64,000 nucleotides of DNA from Lepraria neglecta. Its lineage: Eukaryota; Ascomycota; Lecanoromycetes; Lecanorales; Stereocaulaceae. Shown here piece after piece: positions 10,570 to 22,666 of the stretch. The translations under genes and the position numbers were made by a program. The stretch is taken from the NCBI GenBank assembly GCA_033220425.1, contig CM065650.1:4030001-4094000 (forward strand), written 5' to 3'. The notes beneath the pieces are model-generated. The model saw only the letters and a list, made by a program, of their open reading frames with translations. It did no database searches and was not told where the DNA came from. The first letter of the stretch is position 1. The number at the start of each line of letters is the position of its first letter.

Positions 10570-11274
10570 TTACCGCCCTACAAGGTCTGCACACATCTTG
10601 CTGACTCTCATGGGATTCCAAGGATTCGGTTGTCTGGGACGGGCAATAATGGGCATTGATACCCAAGTACTCAAGGTGTGGTTGAAGGCTAGCGGTAGAG
10701 CAAGGCGTTGGCGAGGTTGAAACAAGCCGTTAGGCTCCAGCGTTGCGAATTTCTCGTTCCGAGCCTCATATGCAAAGTTCAATGTAGGGCAAGGGACTTC
10801 GTGCTCGAGAGCCTCTTTTCGAGTCCGTAAGTCTCCACCAATCAAGCATTTTCTCCAAACGTCTGTAAATCGAATGGCTCATGTCCGAGCTCCACTGGCA
10901 AGACGAGTCTTTTCGACATCGAGTACAAGCATACCAATTGTATGACTGTCAAAAGCAGACTTTGGACTGCTTGTGCACATAACCACCATGAATTCAGATA
11001 ATATGTAAAGAGTCATCGAGTGTCTGACGCATAATGAGACCAGATGTGAGATGAAGAGAGCCTGGCCAAAGGCAATACGCTCGATATTGCATTCCACTCT
11101 AGAGCACGTGAACAACTCCACATATACACGGACCGACAATAATGATTTACAGGCCGTGAAGTTGAGGCTCACCGAATATTGAGGCTCAACAGGATCGGGA
11201 GGTGTGACAATGATGAAGCAAGACAAGCAGACGCGCCGATTTGTGGCGCGGTGGTCTGGCCCCCACAGGATCAT
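10570..11274 (-). pseudogene. unassigned protein, frame split by one TGA
   Basis: ATG at 11274 opens a frame (ILWGPDHRATNRRVCLSCF, VTPPDPVEPQYSVS) that stops at TGA 10881-10879. The same frame then resumes with AIRFTDVWRKCLIGGDLRTR, LEHEVPCPTLNFAYEARNEK and SMPIIARPRQPNPWNPMR to 10570, 235 codons in all. The second part has strong coding character (Pro/Asn-rich, no bias break), which suggests that the TGA is a recent nonsense change. A splice that skips the TGA was not found. I do not recognise the family. Confidence 0.4.
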
Positions 11275-11371
11275 GAGGCTCTGCTACACGTCACGCTATA
11301 TATACTTCAGCCGCTGCCAACGCTTCTTGAAGTACAATTGAGATAGCTTTACCAGAGTGAACCGTCTAGCT

Positions 11372-12583
11372 ATGGCATACAACAGTGGCTACAATCCCGA
11401 TGCGCTTCCTCCGTGAGTAAAGCCTCCCATCCTCCAATGTCCCCATACTAACACTCTCTTCCAGACACGCAGAGCCAGAACAGGTACATATCATACCCTT
11501 AGATACTCAAAGACTCTAGCTCACCCCTCTCCTCACAGGCAGCACAACTCCTCTCCACCCAACAACAGCGCAAACAATCCAATCCGCAACAACAACCCCC
11601 ACCATCACCACAACGGCAACGCCCATACGCCTACTCCAACCCCCAATCCTACGACTCCTCCAGACCCACATACCAGAACAAACCGCCCCCCCTTCCCCAA
11701 CCGGTCCAAAACCTGCATCCCCAACATCCACCTCGCCTCTCCCCTTCAAACTCCTCCTACAATACCAACATCACCCAATACAACAACAACGACTCCCACA
11801 ACTCCCCGCCCCCGCAGAACTATGGGTTCGGTCCACCACCACAGAAAAACCACGGGCGTTTGACACCGCCTTCTCGACCACCGGGGACGCCTGCGCCGGG
11901 AAATAGGAATTCCAGCGCTGATGCGTCACTCTTTCCGCTGTTCAAGGCTGTGGATAACAGCCAGACTGGACAGTTGACGGAGAGGGAATTAGGGAAGGCG
12001 CTGGTCAATGGGGATTATACTAATTTTGATGGACATACGGTTCGCATGATGATTCGGATGTTTGATGTGGATAAGAGTGGGAGTATTAATTTTGAAGAAT
12101 TTTGGTGCGTCTCCCCCACCCCGCCCCTCCCCTACCTTCCTTCGTTCCGTCCCATCCATACTTACGTGAGGTGCTAACGCATCCAACACCCAGCGGTCTC
12201 TGGGCCTTTCTCGCCTCCTGGCGCTCCCTCTTCGACCGCTTCGACGAAGACAAATCCGGCTCCATTTCCTTCGACGAATACACCAACGCCCTGGTAACAT
12301 TCGGCTACCGCCTCTCCGCTACTTTCGTGAACTTCCTGTATACGACTTATGATAAGAGCGGGGAGGGGAGGATGAGTTTCGATTTGTTTGTGCAGAGTTG
12401 TATTATTTTGAAGCGGATGACGGATGTTTTTAAGAGGTATGATGATGATCGCGATGGGTATATCACGTTGAGTTTTGAGGAGTTTTTGACTGGTGAGTTT
12501 ACTTTTCTTATTTGTGGGGTGGAGATGGGGGGTTTTGGTAGATTGGGACCTAACGAGTGGCAGAAATTTTGCGGCAACGTTAA
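11372..12583 (+). CDS. PEF1: penta-EF-hand calcium-binding protein (peflin/ALG-2 type)
   Basis: Exons 11372-11412, 11465-11483, 11539-12104, 12194-12492 and 12564-12583 join in frame. The first half is a Pro/Gln/Asn/Tyr-rich disordered region typical of Pef1. The second half has five EF-hands: AVDNSQTGQLTERELGKAL, MFDVDKSGSINFEEFW, RFDEDKSGSISFDEY, TYDKSGEGRMSF and YDDDRDGYITLSFEEFL. The last short exon supplies the classic penta-EF-hand end (LTEILRQR). The family forms dimers through the fifth hand and binds calcium; yeast Pef1 is tied to polarised growth and cation response. This marks the left edge of intact core genome, just downstream of the pseudogene zone. Confidence 0.92.
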
Positions 12584-13284
12584 TACGATTATGTGGAACA
12601 GCTTCGTTTTCCAGGCTCGGAAAATTTCCTTTGTAACACTTTGCAAGGCGCTGGGACATTGTTTTATAGACAACTAGAAAAGCAGAGGACGGTGGTGGAT
12701 GATACCCGCTTGGTATAAATAATACATTACACATACGAATCACTCCACAATGGATCGTCTACACTCCCACTCTCAATTCTCCAGAAGGCACTTTCAATAT
12801 AGTAAAGCCCTATCTTATTTTATAATGCTATGTACTCTTCTTTGCTTATTACATTGTGCCTCCTCCCCCTCCCCATGGTATCCTCCTCTACCGCCAACAA
12901 GAAAAAGCTCGAGTAAGTACATTAAAGGGAAAAAAGAATCCGCTCATGTATCCAGCGCCAGGCTCAAATCGCTTCGCTTTGCTTCGCTTGCTATCGTTGT
13001 CGTACTGGTTGTTGTGTTATTTATAGCGCTCCACGCTCAAGTAGGTTTCTTTCTCGAAAGCAATGTGGTATCAATTTGAAGCCAAACATCATCGCTGGGT
13101 ATCTCTCACGCTAGCTAAGTAGGAAGAAGGATGGAAATGAAAACAAACACCGCGCGCACCATATCTACCCGTCGAATATAACTTTGAACCCTTGAACCTT
13201 TAAAACCCATGGGACAGAATGGAATGGCGTTCGTGAGAAGTTTTGGTTCTCTTTTTTTGGTGTCATGCCGGTTTTGTTGCAAGC
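12584..13284. other. convergent 3' intergenic region
   Basis: This lies between the 3' ends of PEF1 (plus) and MSB1 (minus). It is AT-rich in parts and presumably holds both 3' UTRs. No gene is seen. Confidence 0.5.
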
Positions 13285-16200
13285 TCAAGCCCGATTCGGC
13301 TCCGGATGCATGTTGCCTGTTAGCTCGGCCACGCGAGCCTTGATTCTAGCAACACGAGACTCGATAGCTATCAGATGTTAGCGAACGTTCATGCTGAAAA
13401 ATCCGCTTTCATGGTAGACTTACTCTCGTTTCCACTCTCCTCTCCATCCTCGGTACCTTTGTCCTGGCTTTGCCGCGCCCTCTGGTCTTCACTCATCTTC
13501 CCTGCACGCTCAGCCGCATTCTTGCGAATCTGTGCCCAACGATCTGCCGGAGGCGAAGGCGTCCTTGGCCGCTCTTCGGACGAAACCGAAGGCTCATACT
13601 CGCCGCGACCGATAGGTCGGTCGTAATGGGGTCCACGCTCAGGCGTGGTGAGGCGAGAAGGAGCATCAGTCGATTCTTCACGCACAAAGGATGGTCGTGA
13701 AAAGTCCTCGGGTACAAATGCAGGCTGGTCCACTGGTCCTTGGTCGAAACTCTTGAACTCGGTATCGGCATGACGTTGCTCGTTACTGTCGACACGGCTA
13801 AGGCTGGCTTGCGATTCATATTGTTCTTTGAATGGCGCAGGTGGTGCTGGTAACGGCTCGTCAGCATCCGGGACTAGGGGAGACACAGGCGTCGATGCAG
13901 GCGGCGTCTTTCTCCTTCCAATGCCGGATAAGCGACGGGTTAGCGAGTTGGAGGCATTGTAGTTCGGCTTCATCTCAGGACCTGTGTATGCGGCACGAGC
14001 TGCGGCAACGGCAGCACTGTCCACAGGCGCTGGTGCAGCGGGTAGAGCTGGACCCTTCTTCTTGCCAAAGAATCCCTTGAACCCTCCTGGACCTTGTTGC
14101 TTCTTGAGCTTCTTCCCACCTTTCTTGCTCTCTGGCGATTCCACACCATTAGCCTTTGACTCCGTGATTGTCCGCGTCAGCTCAAGTTCCTCGCCTTCGA
14201 CTTCAGGTAAGGGTTTTTCGGATTCAGGCAAAGGCACCTGGGCTGCGTTAGCGGCAAAGCCATTTGCAGGGCGAGCCTCAGGGTCAACAGGTAGTAGCGC
14301 TGGTGGGGGAGGTCCTGTCGGCATCTGAGGTGCAACAGGCAAAGGTGCCGCAGGAACCGGCGGAGGAAGACTAGCTGGAGCTTTCAGGGTTGCTTCGCCT
14401 GGTGTCTCGGCTGGCAAAGCAGGAAGGGTCCTATTTGTATCGACACCTGAATCTTCTCTAGAGAATGCTTGCTTGGGGAATCCATAGTCGGGCTTTGGAC
14501 CTTCAGCTTTTCGCGGCTGAGGCGTGACCGAGGCTTGAGTGCCAGCGTCGTAACCCCGAGGGGTGGCCAAATCAGTAGTAGACCCCCCTTTACCTGCGAA
14601 GTTGTCGCCCAAGTACTTGGCTCGGATTTCCTTCTTGTCGTAGTTATTCGCCCACTTCATGGCAGGGCTTGCTTCGCTCATAATGACAGGTTGTAGCGTG
14701 AAGACGCTGTTCGTCTTTGTCGACAGGGCATCGCCTTGTCGGCCCCGCCGAGGGCTGGTACTGGTAGGATCTTGACCGTTTTCTTGATGCCTTTGTTTCT
14801 GCTGTAGTGCTGCCGCAGCTGCTTGTATTCTTGCATGCTGGTCTGGTCCAATGTTTGTTTTGCTTTGTGGAGCTGTTGTATTCTCCCTGATGAATGGCTG
14901 AATTCCATGCTGAGGCGACTTCCTGCCTGTCGATCTGGACCTGGACATTTTGCTCTTTTTGCCAAACGTAAAGCGAGATTTCTTTTCTGCAATATAAGCA
15001 CCAGCCTCTGGCTCAGGAGCGGCGCCTTTGACCATCTCTTCAACGACCAGCCAGGTGCCGCCACTTATGCTTGTCTCGATCAGGGCGCACCGACCGAAGA
15101 CCGCCTTCCGAGCGAGAGTTTCTTCTCCTGCAAGACTTGTGATCCAGACCCACCAGAATGCATCATCTAGGTCAACTGCGTTGATACTAGCGAGCTCGCC
15201 AGGCTCAAGTTCCTTAAGGACCCGTTTGTGTGATTGTGAGCTTTGCCCTCTTCTATCTATGTCAATAGGTGGCAGAATCTTGTCTGGAGGCAGAAATAGC
15301 GGAGAACGTGCGGGACCATTGCCGTCCTCTACGAACCCAGATGAGAGGAAATCAGCCCATGATGGTGTTGTAGGCCGCCCAAGGTCGTTGTTCTTGGTGT
15401 GCGGTGCTGTTCTCAATCCTTGCGGGTGGTTTCGCTTCTTGCCAAGAGCAGAATCATCCGCATCCTCGTCGAGATCTCCCAGTGAACCGAAGCCCATGTC
15501 CTCAAAACGTGACCATGATGAATCACCGAGGCTTGTAGAAGCTTTTGTAGTCGAGGCCGAAGACTGGTTTGCTGAGGATATGCTCTTGAGCACCCGCCGA
15601 CATTCATCAGTCAAAGCCTGTACTGGATCTTCGTAGTTGGAAAATTGCTGCAGAACTCGGTCATCATCTCGGTATTCAAAGTTTTTGGCACGACGTAGCA
15701 GCGCAAAGGGTGTTGGTGAGACAGAATTTACGACCATCACCACCTTCGAAGTTGTTTCATACGGCGGATAGGTTGGCGGATATTGCGTTTCCTGAACAAG
15801 GTTCTGCAAGGAGATAGGTAAAGCTGAAATCCCATTCAGCCCTCGAACGGAATCGGGCGAGAGCGAGCGGAGATAGGCGAAGAATAGATGGCTTGTGGCA
15901 TCAGCAGCACTATGAATCGTTAGCATTCGTATACAACTGGTGAATGCTGGAGATTACCTCGACCACGACTTGTAGCCTCCATCAAACCCGCTTCCAGCAT
16001 CTACCTGTTCAAAGGCCCACCATCCCGCCAGCCTTGACAGTTTTCGACCGCCCATACCGTTTGTTTTTCCATGTGCGGCTATAGCAGCCATCAGGTCGAA
16101 AAAATCGAAGATGATCTTAGTCCTTGCGTCGGACTCGACGCTAAGGGGAATGAAGGTAGCAAAGGCATCGCGAGCTATGTCCGAGTCTGTACATGTTAGC

Positions 16201-16818
16201 ATTCACCCCCACATGAGGGTCTGGTGCCGTACCTTGCTCCCCCACACGGAAGAGCTCGTATGCCTCCCACGACACCACGCCTCCGGCCAGTCGGCTCCAG
16301 CACCATTTCATGACGCTGCTTAGAACCTAGGCTGTCTGAGCGGTATGTTCTGTGGGACTGTGAACATGCTAACTCACCATTGGCTCTGTCAAGATCAACT
16401 CTTGTTCTAGTCGCGCTCCCTTGAGGTCTGCGCCCTTCTCCATGCTGAAAAAATTCCTGATGAATGTTCGGGCGGCGCTAGGGTCTGAGGCTGGCCTAAA
16501 AGGCAACAGTAGGAAGGGCATATCGAGGGCTGCGTTTGCAATTAGCAAGGGCTCCACCGTACCATTAGAGTAGATCTTGGGTATAAAGTAGGCCTACGTA
16601 CCTCTTGACTTCAGCTCGTGTGTACACCCCCTGAGGAGTTCCTGGATCTCCTCCGGCTCCACATCTTTGCGGGTCCAAGCATCATCCCAGTGGGGCTTGG
16701 GTGGTGGGGCAGCCACCGTTCCATTTGAATGTAAATTTTTCTTCTTCGACTTGGGCGTAGCGATTCCCCCTTGCCCTTCTCTGTCCTTGCTCTTAAAAGC
16801 CTTGGAGAAGAAACCCAT
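13285..16818 (-). CDS. MSB1: MSB1/Mug8-domain morphogenesis protein
   Basis: Six exons on the minus strand (16818-16602, 16529-16378, 16326-16233, 16186-15958, 15909-13424, 13367-13285) join to 1,086 residues. The N-terminus MGFFSKAFKSKDREGQG is typical. The Msb1/Mug8 domain spans about residues 40-450 (MPFLLLPFRPASDP, MKWCWSRLAGGVVSW, GRKLSRLAGWWAFEQ, SHLFFAYLRSLSPDS, DAFWWVWITSLAGEETLARK). The rest is a disordered Pro/Ser/Lys-rich tail ending ARVAELTGNMHPEPNRA after a short last exon. The family takes part in polarised growth and cell integrity through Cdc42/Rho1 signalling and Pkc1. Splice sites are canonical throughout. The last intron contains an in-frame extension that would end the protein at ADFSA if retained. 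Confidence 0.93.
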
Positions 16819-17905
16819 TGTGAAATTTGGCGTCTAGTTGAGAAGATCGATATCGGTCATGGGCATTGTGTATCTTGTTCCACCAGCCGCAGATCGGGAG
16901 GTTGTCTTGAAAGTGGGTGAGAGGAAGGTGTGTGAAGATTAGTACTTAGAAGATCCCAGGGTGATATTATTTTTCAGCCCAGGAGCCTTGCGCTGGCTAC
17001 ACATTCGCCAAAGTAGGCAGTTTTGGGACTAATAAGGGGCCACCAATGCGATGGAGCGATAATCTCGAGCAGGGAAATCGATGTAGATCACGCCCGAGTC
17101 TAATTTTGGGATGCCAATGACGGACGCCTGGAAGTGGTTACCGATGATCAGCAAGTTCGACAGGTGGCCATGCGCTTTGCTTGAGGGACAGATTGACGAA
17201 GGAAGTGACTTTTTTTGTTCCTGAATCCTGAACAGCTCATCTAGGGTGACCCCCAAAAAGGAGAACGCGTCCAATCTCAGAGAGCCAAACCCAACCCAAT
17301 CGTTCTTATGGCGCTAGGCCGGCAGCTACAAAAGCTAGCTAAACGTTATTTTCTTTTCGGAGAATTGAGGTCCGTGAACTGTTTATCAAAGTTTCACGTA
17401 AATTGGGTGTCGAAGATTAGTTGACAGGCGCTGAATGCTTCGTTTCCGTAGTGGTTTGATGTGACGCAGACAGCCAATGGCGGGGCCAAATTCAATTGAT
17501 GATGTATGCAACTCACATGGGGCGCTCCCGCCAGAGTCTACGGCCGAGCCAACCGATTATCTCCAATACCCGCAACAACTGCAATGCCACATGCACTCAG
17601 GCTTGTTTTTCCGAACCACAATTTCAACAACGTACGTGCAATGTCATTCGACCTGGGAGAAGCTGCGGGTTGACCCTCTTTGACGTGGTCTGATCTCTTT
17701 GGCCATGATCACAACGCGCGTGGAACTTCCCCATATGACGATTTTGATGCTCTGGATCCCTTGAGAATCACGACATGTGTTGTCGCCGGGCATAGCTTAA
17801 AGTTACCTTCAATGGACTCTATGGAAATCTATTTTCATCCCACGAATATCTAAACTTCTAGAACTCAAATAACGCTTTTGCTGATCATCTAACGTTAAAG
17901 TGGTG
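16819..17905. other. divergent promoter region
   Basis: This separates MSB1 (minus) from the DUF3140 gene (plus). The small frames in it open with TTG or lack coding character. No repeat or RNA gene is seen. Confidence 0.5.
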
Positions 17906-18491
17906 ATGTCATTTGGTAGAGTACTTTTTAGCTCGTCAAGATGCGTCACTAAGCGTCAATTTGTGCCTGCAATTACTTTACAGAGCAACCTATCTCTCCA
18001 GACAGTAAGACACTTCTCCGTGACTCAGCGCAAAATGGTCAAAGACAACGAGACCGTCATTGAGTATGCTTCTCTTATTCAATTACCGACATTTGTGCTG
18101 ATCAAAAGTAGCGAGTTCAATGAGCTTGTCAATATGACAGCCGGCGAGCTGGAGGAGTGGCTGAAGCAGGAACAATCGGAAAGTTCAGGGTGGGAAAAGG
18201 GAGATGGGTCAGGCGAGACCATTGGCCACGAATCGTGAGTTGTCAATTCCAAAGACTGCTGGACAATAGGAGTTAATAGCAGGATCCAGCGGCCGCAAGA
18301 TCATTGAGATCTTGAAGAAGAATCCAGGGAAAGACCCCTCTGAATATGAGGAAGACGATCTTGGTCACATGAGAAAGGTTGTCAGCTACTGTAAACGGCA
18401 CTTGGCCCAGGAGGAGAAGGCAAAACAAGACACGAATAGCAAGAGCTATAAGTCGTTGAAGAACTGGGGCCACGACCCGCTGAAGACATGA
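17906..18491 (+). CDS. DUF3140 family protein, possible mitochondrial leader
   Basis: Exons 17906-18063, 18112-18234 and 18290-18491 give 160 residues. The DUF3140 core follows residue 44: MVKDNETVI, joined across the first intron to DEFNELVNMTAGELEEWLK, then SGWEKGDGSGE, GHESGRKIIEILKKNPGKD, HMRKVVSYCKRHLAQEEK and SYKSLKNWGHDP. The family occurs in bacteria and fungi and has no established function; it looks like a small DNA- or RNA-associated helical protein. The 43 residues before the core (MSFGRVLFSSSR...VRHFSVTQRK) are Arg/Ser-rich without acids, as in mitochondrial presequences. A shorter protein could start at ATG 18035. Reading through the first intron is possible in frame but breaks the core. 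Confidence 0.8.
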
Positions 18492-20011
18492 TTCCGAACT
18501 ATGTCATTCACCCGTGAGTGCCACTGAGCTTCAGTTGTTTTAGATTTTGATGGGGAACCACGGCAGCAAGTGTGATTGAACAGATTCTTATATCAATACA
18601 TTCATTGCAGACGATTAGATCGTGTTCAACAGCCACGATCCATCGCTTAACGGTCTGGTCTACAGTAGTCAAATGGCCGGTCAGATAGCTTATTGAACTT
18701 GTCTGTAGATCCGAGTCGATCTTGACTTGAACATAGCTCTTGCATTGACTCAAGCCTCAAGTCATGTTGATGTAACGTGACGGTCCTACTGACCAGACCT
18801 CGGGCGCTCACTCTCAAGCAGCTGTGCAACATAAGATGAGATAAGTTTAACGAATCTGCCATTGTTCCGTCTCTCTGCAGGACGTCTCTAGCAGTCAGGC
18901 CGAGGATTCTATTTGAGAAGATCGACGAGTTAAGTTAAGCCGTTGAGAAATCAGAAGGAATAGAACGTGGTGGCCGTAAATAGATGCTCCCGCTGCCGCT
19001 ACTTTAGTAGACATGTGGGGCTAGCCATGGTCTTGTAAAGAGCCGCATGAGATGAGTACGTCTTCACGGGCCTTTTCCAAAATCTGAAACACCTAATTTG
19101 ATCAAGATCTTGCTGAAGATAGCAGACGTTGAAAAGCCTCCTGCGACCTGGAGGCCCACTGTGCCTCCAAATATGGTATTTGGTTGATGCTTCCCGGTAA
19201 GCCTCCCCACCCACCCTCCAGCATTTGATCTTTGGAACCATGAGCTGGACAAAAGCCTGCTCTAGAAATAGGCAAGTAACTTTGAGGCTCACTCTATGTA
19301 TAAAGTCATCATGCCAGCCGCCAGAGGTCATATCTGCGAGTCCGCAATACCACTGACCTACACAATTTCTGACCTTTGGCATCCGCTTAGATGGACATGC
19401 TCTCCATCCGTTCACGAAGAGCACCGACTTTGCATACACGATGATGGGACAGGGGCAGTCTGAAGATTGCTCAAACGCGAACGAGGTCACTGATCCTTCG
19501 AGAGAGCCTTGCGACTGCCGAGGCGGCTCTGGATGTCTGGGTCTGGCGATGGGAGTCGAATTCGGGGCGGAATCCTGCTCCGCCTGAAGGAGTAAATTAG
19601 CCGTCTTTCTCGGACCTTACACGGCCTGTGATAGGCTAATTTCGTTAGATTAATGCCACCAAATCCCGGAATGAGATCTAAATATACCCAATCTCACTAT
19701 TTCGAGGATAGCGCGAAACCGCGAGTTTTCCATCGAAACCTCCCTTTATTAATAGCAACCTCTGCACCAACCCACGTCAGAATAGCCTAAACTTTTGATA
19801 TATGGTTCATATTTATTCCACTGCCAAAGTCGGATCATCACAAGCGTTACCGACGATCCAGAACCACTGCGTCGGAAACGTCGCGAATTGCAGCCTCCCA
19901 TCCTCTGAGGACCAGCAATTTCCCGCCTCTCGACCATCAGCTACAACCCCGCGACATCATCAACTCGAGCTTCCCCGCTATCTGTTGAAGTAAGGCGTTG
20001 TCGCCGTCACT
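18492..20011. other. long upstream region of the MADS gene
   Basis: A 1.5 kb stretch without a supported gene. A 163-codon minus frame (18,999-19,490) opens with GTG and shows no domain. The length is in keeping with a regulated promoter and long leader of the MADS regulator. Confidence 0.45.
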
Positions 20012-21843
20012 ATGGGTAGAAGAAAGATCGAGATCAAGGCCATCAAGGATGATAGAAACCGATCTGTGTAAGTCGCCAGCTTTCTGCTACATGCGCAATC
20101 GAAACATCACCCGTACGAGCATCGCCGATGAGCTGTATCTTCAACAATGCTCAGGCTACACGACGTTTCAAAGCTGGTTTTGTTTGACTATCGTTGAGAA
20201 GCTGGCTAACTGTTTCCCTTAGTACTTTCCTCAAACGCAAAGGTGGCTTGTTCAAGAAGGCGCACGAGCTCTCCGTCCTCTGCTCTGTCGATGTTGCCGT
20301 CATCATCTTCGGTCATAACAAAAAGCTATATGAATACTCATCCGGCGATATAAATGAGACCATAGGGAGATTCCAATATGTAAGAATCTAGCACTTGGTT
20401 CCCAGGTCGGATGCTGACATTTCAAAGTATGGCGGAGCACACGAACATAAGGGGCCAGCGGACTTCAACAGTGGCGCCATGGACGATGATGACGATGAAG
20501 ATATGGCGTCTCCACCGCTCGAAGATTCTATGCCGCGAGATCACAGTCTGCCACCACATTTGCAAAACCCATCCAGCTACATGGGACCAGCTCCTTCCGC
20601 ATCCCCTCCCATCCAAAACGGCGTTCCTTACCATCAAAGACAACACACTCCACAAGCGCAGATGATATCTCGACCAGGCTCGAGGAATAGCGGCGTAAGC
20701 AATGTCCGCCGGTCGAGCACCAACCTTGGTCCTGGTCCTTCACATCTACAGCAAGTCAGCCAAGCCCCGCAAGGCGCCAATGGCTATGCTTATATGCGCA
20801 CGCCCCCAATGAACTATCAAGCCGCTCAAGGCATGCCCGTGGCACCTCATCACGCCCAGCAAGCCCAACAACCTCAATATTATAGCCAACATCAACAACC
20901 CCCTGCACATCCTCAAGTACAGCAAGCGTATCTGCAGGAGCAGAGGAGGCAATCATTACCTCCTGCATTCCCACAGCATGAGCGGCAACAGCAGCACATG
21001 CCCTCTCCACCACAGCCTGAACGCGAGCAGCAATCTCAAGACGACCAGTCAAATCGACTACAGAAACCTGCCGCTGCCAAATCCCGCAGTATCTTCACTC
21101 CTATCGACGACAGCAGATCTCTGCTTGCCCAGCATTGGGGCATTGGCAAGAGCTCAAATGACGTCAAACCAGACATCAAACGCGAGAAGGACACCCAAGC
21201 AGAGGCACCGCAAGCCTCCAAACCTACACCCCCTCCATCGAGATCGCAGAGAGAAACCCCGGCGCCCAAGAGAACTAATTCTTCAGACTTTCTACCACCA
21301 TCACGCACAGACACTGCTCAATCCAATGCTAAGAGACCAAGACTGAAGGTTCAGATTCCAGAAGAGCAATCAGATGCTGACAGTGCAACTGCGGAGTCCT
21401 CACCCCGTCAATCAGGAGCTACCCCAAGGAAAGCCAGCACCGAAGCCAGCCATTCTTCGGGTACTGCCGTTGTTCTACCACCACCTTCACCAAGTGCAAG
21501 TGCTATACTAAGTGCAGGCGCGTCGGGCCCACCGAATCCTTTTGCGAGGCCGCATCCGCCCTCGCAGCAGAACAGCCAATCTTATAGCAGCAATAATAAT
21601 ATCGATACACCCATGTCAGCATTACCATCACGATTCGTGGCAGATGGACTGCTTCCTTCACCTTCATCCTTCTACCCTGAGTGGGGCTTCGGTCGAGCAG
21701 GGGGAGACAGCAACATGCTGCCGAGCCCCTTGACCTTCCAAACGCCGGTGATGGGCGGACCGAGTTTTCGAGACGAGGATGGAGATCGGAAGAGAAAAAG
21801 CCCCGAGGGGGATGGCCAGGAGGCCAAGCGGGTGAAGACTTGA
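20012..21843 (+). CDS. RLM1: MADS-box transcription factor, Rlm1/SRF-MEF2 type
   Basis: Exons 20012-20067, 20223-20379 and 20428-21843 give 542 residues. The MADS domain is at residues 1-60: [18 protein letters not shown], then [19 protein letters not shown] and [19 protein letters not shown], with a MEF2-like extension ([12 protein letters not shown]). The rest is a long Gln/Pro/Ser-rich activation-type region with acidic stretches (MDDDDDEDM) and a basic C-terminus ([11 protein letters not shown]...AKRVKT). Rlm1 is the nuclear target of the cell wall integrity MAP kinase Slt2/MpkA and controls wall genes. TOS1 and the Asp f 4-like gene in this window are plausible members of such a programme, but that is inference only. 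The two introns within the MADS domain follow the pattern of filamentous fungi. Confidence 0.94.
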
Positions 21844-22666
21844 TATGAAATTTACAATTCTTGAATCTTCGAAGCCTTTTCGGACTCGGGACGTATTACC
21901 ATTTTGTACGAGATAGGGGGTTTGCATTCGACTGAATGCACTTTACGATGCCATGCGGATTGATCTCAGGATACCCGGATATCTTCACATTCGCTTTAGC
22001 GTTTCATGTTCTTGCATGCCTGCTTTTGCTAGGCACAGGTTACATATAGTACACTATGGAGAGGCTATCTGGTATTAGAGTGTCAATACCAGAGCGTTGT
22101 GGTTGGGATCAACATCTCAAAAAGCTTTACATTTTACCAAATCGTGCATGTCAAGTAAATTAACTGAGCTTTTCTGATACCTGCATCCCACCGAGCCCAC
22201 GCATAAAGACTCACACAGAGCCTAATCATTTGAACTCAATCTTGCCATTCGTGCCCAATCGTATGACATTTTCCTCAAGCGGTAAAGGACAAATCGGACT
22301 TCGAACTCAGATTAATCGGTACTTGCTAAGGACCGACGATCTTCACGAAACTGAGGGCACAATGATAGGATGACTAATCAAGCCAAAGCAAAGACGCTTG
22401 AACGGCTCATGGGCTCGGCCTTCGGCACCTATACCCTTCCCTCTAAAATTCTAGCGTAAAAAGTACATACATTGACACACTGATCCTCTTCCAAATGATT
22501 CCTTCTTTACCACTTTGCATCTTGCTTTGGAGCTATCATTGCACCGCTTTCCTTTACTATCCTTCGAACTCCCCTACAAATTATCTTCAAAAGAGCCATT
22601 CCCAATCCACCAGAGCTCTTGCGCCACCGCATGTTTACAATCTTAATGACATCAACTTTTTAAACT
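21844..22666. other. intergenic between RLM1 and the transporter
   Basis: It contains the RLM1 3' UTR and the transporter promoter with a pyrimidine-rich leader near 22,480-22,640. No gene is seen. Confidence 0.5.

Noticed and set aside
15028-15636. 202-codon plus frame opposite MSB1
   Set aside because: It is an antisense shadow of the MSB1 coding sequence, Ser/Arg-rich by reverse complement.
17029-17274. 81-codon minus frame upstream of MSB1
   Set aside because: It opens with TTG and has no recognisable motif.
18999-19490. 163-codon minus-strand open frame
   Set aside because: It opens with GTG, has no domain or signal peptide, shows no splice partners and lies in the upstream region of RLM1.
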